The translations under genes were made by a program, and so were the position numbers. The notes beneath the pieces are model-generated. The model ran no database searches, was not told where the DNA came from, and saw only the letters and a program-made list of their open reading frames with translations. Of a stretch of 22,780 nt of DNA, positions 19,073 to 22,780 are shown piece after piece. Numbering within the stretch: the first letter of the stretch is position 1; each line of letters opens with the position of its first letter. The DNA comes from CAZYBU01 sp964645775. GTDB lineage: Bacteria; Spirochaetota; UBA4802; UBA5550. The stretch is taken from assembly GCA_964645775.1 (NCBI GenBank), contig CAZYBU010000046.1, positions 1-22,780 on the forward strand. The letters run 5' to 3'.

Positions 19073-19135
19073 TTACAGATAGAGTTTAAGCCACCACCAG
19101 TACTGATTAAAAATATATCTCTGGTACCTGTCCAT
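19073..19135 (-). CDS. trpL: trp operon leader peptide
   Basis: This is a 20-codon frame with three consecutive TGG codons at positions 13-15 (QYWWWLKLYL), ending just before the antiterminator and terminator that precede trpE. This is the layout of ribosome-mediated tryptophan attenuation: charged tRNA-Trp lets the ribosome reach the stop codon and the terminator forms, while shortage stalls it at the Trp codons and trpE is transcribed. No good Shine-Dalgarno precedes the ATG. The promoter at 19143-19171 would start transcription at about the ATG, so translation may be leaderless. Codons 2-6 contain a one-mismatch copy of the dispersed word. Confidence 0.88.
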   Translation of the reverse strand: MDRYQRYIFNQYWWWLKLYL

Positions 19136-19159
19136 GCGTTTCTTTATACAGAAACGCAT
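19134..19159. promoter_or_regulatory. Inverted repeat over the trp promoter -10 box (candidate operator)
   Basis: ATGCGTTTC (19134-19142) and GAAACGCAT (19151-19159) are perfect 9-bp inverted repeats around an 8-base centre that contains the -10 box. The position fits a repressor operator. The sequence does not resemble the E. coli TrpR operator, so the repressor is unknown. Confidence 0.5.
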
Positions 19160-19171
19160 CGATTTAGTCAA
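19143..19171 (-). promoter_or_regulatory. trp operon promoter (sigma70-like)
   Basis: On the minus strand TTGACT (19171-19166) and TATAAA (19148-19143) are separated by exactly 17 bases. The expected start point, about 7 bases after the -10 box, falls at roughly 19135-19137, at the ATG of the leader peptide. Confidence 0.75.
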
Positions 19172-19205
19172 GGATTTTCATGGTTTTTTACAAAAAAAGT
19201 AAACA

Positions 19206-19325
19206 GGTGCCAGAGTAACCCAAAAGCCTGAATCAGTGCCAGATGAATCAGTGCCAGAGACTGAATCAGTGCCAGAGACAAAGACAGGTGCCAGAGTAAC
19301 CTATATGAAAGTTGTCTCTGGCACC
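19206..19325. repeat. Cluster of GGTGCCAGAG repeats upstream of the RAYT gene
   Basis: There are five copies of the word or its 9-base core in 120 bp (19206, 19251, 19269, 19287 plus; 19316 minus) and one degenerate copy (19234). Three tandem units TGAATCAGTGCCAGA start at 19229, 19244 and 19262. The copies at 19287-19296 and 19316-19325 face each other and form a 10-bp stem with a 19-base loop. This resembles a REP/BIME-type cluster next to its transposase. Confidence 0.8.
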
Positions 19326-19452
19326 CCTGGTCCCCTTGCTCAAATTTAACTATCTGGATAAAGAAATAAAAAAATGTCAGTTTTTCCCAAATTTTTTTTT
19401 CAAAACTCCCTCCTCCGACGTGTACCAGTTAAGACCACTCAGGGGGAAAACC

Positions 19453-20046
19453 ATGGGACGAAAACGAAGAATTCAGGAACCTAATCTGACGTATCATGTC
19501 TACTCAAGATGCGCGCAGGGCTTAGATTTGATGGAAGATCCGTACTGGAAAGAGAGAATGATGGTCATTCTTGACGAGGCCAGGGAAAAATTCCATTTTA
19601 AGCTGAACAATTTTGAAATATTGCACAACCATTTCCATTATCTTATCACCACTCTACCCGGAGGTGCGAAAATCTCGAAAATTATGCAAACGGTAAAATC
19701 CCGCTTCGCCCGGGAATATAATAAGAAAACCGGACGCTTTGGCCCCTTCTGGAACGAACGGTATGGTGATACGATCATCCAGCAATCGGAAAATCCTGTC
19801 GAATCATTCATTCGGGTCAACTGGTACCTGGCCTACAATGCTGTCAGGGCCAAATATGTCAGTGATCCCAGGGATTATCCCTATGGCGGGATCAATTACT
19901 ACCTGGATCAGGATTACAAAGGCCCCCTGAAAGTCGATATACACGCATATTTTGAATATCTTGGCGCAGTTTTTAAGGAACGAGTAGAGGTTCTACGGGA
20001 ATACGAGATTCGATACAGACAAATGTTGGGATTACCGGTTCACTGA
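19453..20046 (+). CDS. RAYT-type REP-associated tyrosine transposase (Y1/HUH family)
   Basis: This 197-residue protein of the IS200/TnpA-REP-like superfamily nicks and joins single-stranded DNA. The N-terminal strand reads NLTYHVYSRC. The metal-binding HUH motif is HNHFHYLI (His60, His62). The segment FAREYNKKTGRFGPFWNERY contains the probable nucleophile Tyr89 and the family's G-F-W-RY signature. YPYGGINYYL near the C-terminus is also typical. ATG 19453 has AGGGGG 6 bases upstream; the frame continues upstream to a TTG at 19312 but runs through the repeat cluster. No insertion-sequence ends or target duplications are seen, as expected for domesticated RAYT genes, which act on dispersed REP palindromes. 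It lies divergent from trpE, in the middle of the dispersed-word region. Confidence 0.88.
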   Translation: MGRKRRIQEPNLTYHVYSRCAQGLDLMEDPYWKERMMVILDEAREKFHFKLNNFEILHNHFHYLITTLPGGAKISKIMQTVKSRFAREYNKKTGRFGPFWNERYGDTIIQQSENPVESFIRVNWYLAYNAVRAKYVSDPRDYPYGGINYYLDQDYKGPLKVDIHAYFEYLGAVFKERVEVLREYEIRYRQMLGLPVH

Positions 20047-20070
20047 ATTTAGAACCAGATCTGTCAAACT

Positions 20071-20099
20071 GAAATGATCTGTTGTCAACAGATCATTTC
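20071..20099. repeat. Perfect 14-bp palindrome after the RAYT gene
   Basis: GAAATGATCTGTTG (20071-20084) and CAACAGATCATTTC (20086-20099) are perfect inverted repeats separated by one base. It starts 24 bases after the RAYT stop. No U-run follows, so it could be a weak terminator, an operator or a substrate of the transposase. Confidence 0.6.
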
Positions 20100-20372
20100 G
20101 TGACCCTGCTTAATGTGACATAATCATGAATTCTGAGTTTATTCATAATAGTTCTTGATTATTCACACACCATGCCCTCATATTTCATTAAATTTACTGA
20201 CAACCTTTAGTATAATAATAACTAAACCACTCTTGCGCCATAACGACACCATTTTTGTTGCCAGTTTTTGGTGCCAGAGACACTTTAGTTTGGTGCCATT
20301 CAGACGTTAACAGAACTCTGAAACAAAGTAGTCAAAATAGTAGCGAAGAAACAGACGCAACAGGAGAAAAAA
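20100..20372 (+). promoter_or_regulatory. AT-rich spacer and probable apt upstream region
   Basis: No gene is seen. TATAAT at 20211-20216 is a good -10 box with only a weak -35 (TTAAAT) 17 bases upstream. One exact dispersed-word copy lies at 20270-20279, and a partial copy (GGTGCCAT) starts at 20292, in what would be the apt leader. CAGGAG at 20361-20366 is the apt ribosome site. Confidence 0.4.
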
Positions 20373-20912
20373 GTGAATCTGAAAGAACAACTAAAATCAA
20401 AGATCCGAAATATTCCCGATTATCCCAAGCCAGGCATAATTTTCAGGGACATAACGACCCTAATCAATGACGCTGAAGGTTTCCAGCTCGTTATGAGTGC
20501 CTTTGGAGACCGATATAAGGAGTACAAAATCGATTTTGTTGCCGGAATCGAAGCACGCGGCTTTATTATCGGAGGTGGACTGGCCGATCGACTTCAAACT
20601 GGCTTTGTTCCTATCCGAAAAAAAGGAAAACTTCCCGCAGAAACCGTCAGTTTTGAATATAAACTTGAATATGGAACAGATGCTATTGAGATGCACAGAG
20701 ACGCGATCCATGCGGGTGCCAGAGTACTTCTCATCGACGATCTTCTTGCAACCGGGGGAACGTCCATTGCAGCGGCGAAACTCGTTGAGCAGCTCGGAGG
20801 AGAAGTCGTTGAATTAGCCTTTATTGTCGATCTGCCTGATATCGGAGGACGGGAAAAGATACTGAATGAGGGGTATTCTCTTTATTATCTCTGTGAATTT
20901 GAAGGAGATTGA
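20373..20912 (+). CDS. apt: Adenine phosphoribosyltransferase
   Basis: This 179-residue cytosolic purine-salvage enzyme makes AMP from adenine and PRPP. It shows IPDYPKPGIIFRDITTL at the N-terminus, AGIEARGFIIGGGLA, VPIRKKGKLPAET, and the PRPP-binding loop VLLIDDLLATGGT at residues 118-130. The length is normal. The GTG start at 20373 has CAGGAG 6 bases upstream. One dispersed-word copy encodes Gly-Ala-Arg directly before the PRPP loop. The 3' end overlaps the convergent rsmG-trmH gene by 28 bases. Confidence 0.97.
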   Translation: MNLKEQLKSKIRNIPDYPKPGIIFRDITTLINDAEGFQLVMSAFGDRYKEYKIDFVAGIEARGFIIGGGLADRLQTGFVPIRKKGKLPAETVSFEYKLEYGTDAIEMHRDAIHAGARVLLIDDLLATGGTSIAAAKLVEQLGGEVVELAFIVDLPDIGGREKILNEGYSLYYLCEFEGD

Positions 20913-22357
20913 CGGATTTTCGCCTCATACAGGGTAATCGCCAGGGCGATTGCCGCATTCAGCGACTCTACAGGTTCAGCCAGGGGGATGCCAACTCTGG
21001 CACCCCGGAGTGTCTCTGGCACCCCGGGGCCTTCAATCCCGGGAATAATCATACAATTCTCCGGAAATAGAAAATCTGAAACCGGATCACCTCCCATCTC
21101 CAGGATAATGGTGGTCATCTCATTGTTCTCAGCCACTTTTCCAATATCTTCCAGTTTTCCAGCATGAAAAAAGGTGCCAGAGAAAACAGTCCCGGCTGAA
21201 GCTCTAATCGATTTGGGGTGAAAGGGATTGCATGATTCCTCAGTAAGCAGGATAGAATTAACACCGAAAGCCAGGACTGAACGTATGGCACTCCCCATGT
21301 TGACCGGATCCTGAAAGGGAAGAACAACCACAGTCCCTGAAAGTGTCTCTGGCACCGGGATCATCTCTGGCACACATACCTCCAGGCATGGGTAATCGGT
21401 GCCAGAGACATCTACTTCCCTGAAAAGGGAACGCTTGAACACCAGAAGTTTCCTTTCAGAATCCATCTGATCGATAAAATCAAGTATATCGGTATCTTCA
21501 CAGGACCAGTTCTCTGGCACCACAATTGCTCGAATGATATCATTCCTGGATTTAATCAATTCCCGTACAATTTTCTGGCCGGATACCACCACCATCCCCT
21601 CTTTTTTAAGGTTCTGCCCTTCAGCAGAACGCTTCAGGGAACGGAATTGCCGGTTCTCCCCAGATTCTATGTGGATTCCCGGAGCCGGAATGCTTTTTCG
21701 AGGGATAACAAAGGTCCTCTTTCTGAAATCAGTGTTCTTTTCATATACCAGGAGCCTCCTTTTATGTTCCGTTTTATGCAATGAATAGGCAAAATCCTTC
21801 AGAAAACGGTATCCTGCATGTGCGAAATCAAGATATCCCTCCCGATCCACCTCGGGCCCCTTCATCAACATTACTCTGGCACCCTCATCCAGAAAATGAT
21901 AGACCCGCTCCAGGGTCTCGCCGCTTTTTTCCATGGCCCGGGTGATAACCCCTTTAACATCAAAGAACGAATGTTCACCAACCAGGTGAGGATAAATTTC
22001 GATTCCCGACAGATCCAGTTTCTCAATCACCATTTTCATGAACTCAACCCGTCTGGGACGGGGTTCCGCGAGAATTACATGCGTCTCTGGCACCATAATT
22101 GAGAGGGGAATTCCGGGAAATCCGGCACCTGTACCGATATCCAGTAAACTTTCGGGGATCTGTACATATTCAGCGACAATTATAGAGTCCAAAAAGTGCC
22201 GTGTAAGAATATCCTCCTTACCGCGGATACGGGTCAGATCCATCTCATCATTATGCTTTACCAGGAGGTCATAGAAGACCGCAAGTCTCTCGGCCTGGTC
22301 CATCTCCAGAGTAATGTCTCTGGCACCCATGAATGATTTGATTTCTTCTGCTTTCAT
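20885..22357 (-). CDS. rsmG: Fused 16S rRNA m7G527 methyltransferase (RsmG) and SpoU/TrmH-family RNA 2'-O-methyltransferase
   Basis: This is a 490-residue two-domain protein. Residues 1 to about 210 are RsmG (GidB): RHFLDSI (53-59) and the SAM loop LLDIGTGAGFPGIPLSI (71-87), followed by ILAEPRPRRVEF and ITRAMEK. RsmG methylates G527 of 16S rRNA. From about residue 225 is a SpoU/TrmH methyltransferase with a substrate-binding start (VVSGQKIVREL) and the SPOUT motifs LPFQDPVNMGSAIRSVLAFG, IIPGIEGPG and IPLAEPVESLNAAIALAITLYE, which form the trefoil-knot SAM site. Its RNA target is not predictable. Each domain is near full length, so the fusion looks functional rather than a frameshift product. 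Ten dispersed-word copies occur inside the gene. The ATG at 22357 has only a weak ribosome site. Confidence 0.92.
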   Translation of the reverse strand: MKAEEIKSFMGARDITLEMDQAERLAVFYDLLVKHNDEMDLTRIRGKEDILTRHFLDSIIVAEYVQIPESLLDIGTGAGFPGIPLSIMVPETHVILAEPRPRRVEFMKMVIEKLDLSGIEIYPHLVGEHSFFDVKGVITRAMEKSGETLERVYHFLDEGARVMLMKGPEVDREGYLDFAHAGYRFLKDFAYSLHKTEHKRRLLVYEKNTDFRKRTFVIPRKSIPAPGIHIESGENRQFRSLKRSAEGQNLKKEGMVVVSGQKIVRELIKSRNDIIRAIVVPENWSCEDTDILDFIDQMDSERKLLVFKRSLFREVDVSGTDYPCLEVCVPEMIPVPETLSGTVVVLPFQDPVNMGSAIRSVLAFGVNSILLTEESCNPFHPKSIRASAGTVFSGTFFHAGKLEDIGKVAENNEMTTIILEMGGDPVSDFLFPENCMIIPGIEGPGVPETLRGARVGIPLAEPVESLNAAIALAITLYEAKIRQSPSNSQR

Positions 22358-22386
22358 AACAACCGCCTGATTTGTTCATATTGATC

Positions 22387-22479
22387 AGATATCAGGTTTT
22401 TATGCAATCGTTTGTTAAAAAACAGGTGCCAGAGACACATTTAGGTGCCAGAGTAATATCCCGGTAAAACCTGATATCT
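22387..22479. mobile_element. 93-bp MITE-like element with 14-bp inverted ends and two word copies
   Basis: AGATATCAGGTTTT (22387-22400) and its exact reverse complement (22466-22479) bound a 65-base interior. The interior holds two direct copies of the word, one of each subtype (GAGACA at 22425, GAGTAA at 22444). It lies 30 bases upstream of rsmG. The bounded shape suggests a small non-autonomous element or REP doublet; no target-site duplication is evident. Confidence 0.55.
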
Positions 22480-22535
22480 AATCTCCGCAACAATAGCGAG
22501 ACAAAAAGGAAGTTGCCCGGAACGGATTCCGCAGT

Positions 22536-22667
22536 GTCCAGCGCCGACAGGAGGTTCTCAGCAAGGATGCTGTAATGTCGACGCCAGCCAGGAGGGCTAA
22601 AAAGGCGTCGACCCAAATTGCGCTGGACCGCGCGGGGGTGTGGGGGTGTTCGCGCTAACACCCACAC
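22536..22667. other. Highly structured non-coding element
   Basis: GTCCAGCGC (22536-22544) pairs perfectly with GCGCTGGAC (22620-22628). This outer stem encloses a CAGCA/TGCTG hairpin with loop AGGA (22559-22572) and a perfect 9-bp stem GTCGACGCC/GGCGTCGAC (22577-22585 with 22604-22612) topped by AGCC-AGGAG-GGCT. A further hairpin at 22638-22667 pairs GTGTGGGGGTGTT with AACACCCACAC, with a two-base bulge. The multi-branched fold suggests a structured RNA or a repeated extragenic element. I do not recognise the family. Confidence 0.5.
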
Positions 22668-22780
22668 GAAATAGAAATTTGAGGAAAGCAAAAGTCAAAG
22701 GAAAAAGTAATCTCGACGAAGTCGGAATTCAGGAGAACAAGGCCTCGCAGAAAAGATTTCAGGAGAGCAAAAATAACAAA
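22668..22780. other. Purine-rich window edge with a direct repeat
   Basis: No gene is seen. TTCAGGAGAACAA (22728) and TTCAGGAGAGCAA (22758) form a direct repeat with a 30-base period and one mismatch, possibly the start of a tandem array continuing past the window. Confidence 0.3.

Larger units (their letters stand above)
16651..22453. repeat. Dispersed 10-base repeat family GGTGCCAGAG, 22 exact copies
   Basis: Exact plus-strand copies start at 16651, 17032, 18293, 19206, 19287, 20270, 20715, 21173, 21399, 22425 and 22444. Exact minus-strand copies (CTCTGGCACC) start at 17107, 17382, 18358, 19316, 20995, 21014, 21347, 21512, 21874, 22085 and 22318. The 9-base core GTGCCAGAG without the leading G occurs at 16812, 17537, 17596, 19251, 19269 and 21365. 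The word is usually extended as GAGACA or GAGTAA. About 0.04 exact copies would be expected by chance in this window. Twenty copies are inside genes and eight are in spacers. Confidence 0.95.

Noticed and set aside
19312..19452. N-terminal extension of the RAYT protein from a TTG
   Set aside because: It begins inside the repeat cluster; the ATG at 19453 has a good ribosome site and gives the normal family N-terminus.
20255..20470. 71-residue plus-strand frame before apt
   Set aside because: It overlaps the apt start in another frame, contains the dispersed word and resembles no protein family.
16651..22453. CRISPR array
   Set aside because: The repeated word is only about 10 bases, occurs in both orientations at irregular spacing and inside genes; there are no cas genes.
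22392..22691. 99-residue minus-strand frame upstream of rsmG
   Set aside because: It runs through the MITE-like element and the structured element, has no recognisable motif or ribosome site, and its openness is explained by the repeats.

Overview
The window looks like a chromosomal segment from a Gram-negative bacterium with many surface lipoproteins. A spirochaete is my best guess, from the lipoprotein-type signals, the trpG-trpD fusion and the RsmG-TrmH fusion, but no rRNA or other marker is present to settle it. Most of the DNA is GC-rich. The first ~1.5 kb and the spacers around 19.1-20.4 kb and 22.4-22.8 kb are visibly AT-richer.

Region 1 (180-12654, minus strand) is a probable toxin operon. 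A 1445-residue lipoprotein has an N-terminal third that resembles the pore-forming B component of binary toxins (anthrax protective antigen type). It is followed after 9 bases by a 2501-residue lipoprotein built like a fused TcB-TcC: SpvB domain, seven FG-GAP repeats, RHS/YD repeats, RHS core. Its variable C-terminal tip looks like a C39/papain-type cysteine peptidase. A small AT-rich gene with a NADase-type (discoidin-like) binding domain overlaps its end and sits where an immunity gene would be.

Region 2 (12736-19171, minus strand) is a complete tryptophan operon, trpE-trpG/D-trpC-trpF-trpB-trpA, with overlapping genes at every junction. Upstream of trpE is a classical attenuator: a sigma70-like promoter, a 20-residue leader peptide with three consecutive Trp codons, and a strong intrinsic terminator. 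The promoter places the leader ATG at about +1, so the leader may be leaderless. A perfect inverted repeat covers the -10 box. No clear terminator separates trpA from the toxin operon.

Region 3 (19206-22780) holds a RAYT-type (REP-associated tyrosine) transposase gene, apt, a fused rsmG-trmH gene, and several palindromic or structured non-coding elements.

The most unusual feature is a short dispersed word, GGTGCCAGAG. It occurs 22 times exactly plus 6 times as its 9-base core, on both strands, all between 16651 and 22453 and never in the first 16.6 kb. Twenty copies lie inside conserved coding sequences (trpG/D, trpE, apt, rsmG-trmH), read as G-A-R, V-P-E, S-G-T or L-A-R. Eight lie in spacers, clustered around the RAYT gene and inside a 93-bp element with 14-bp inverted ends. 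This looks like a REP-like or recognition-word system associated with the RAYT.
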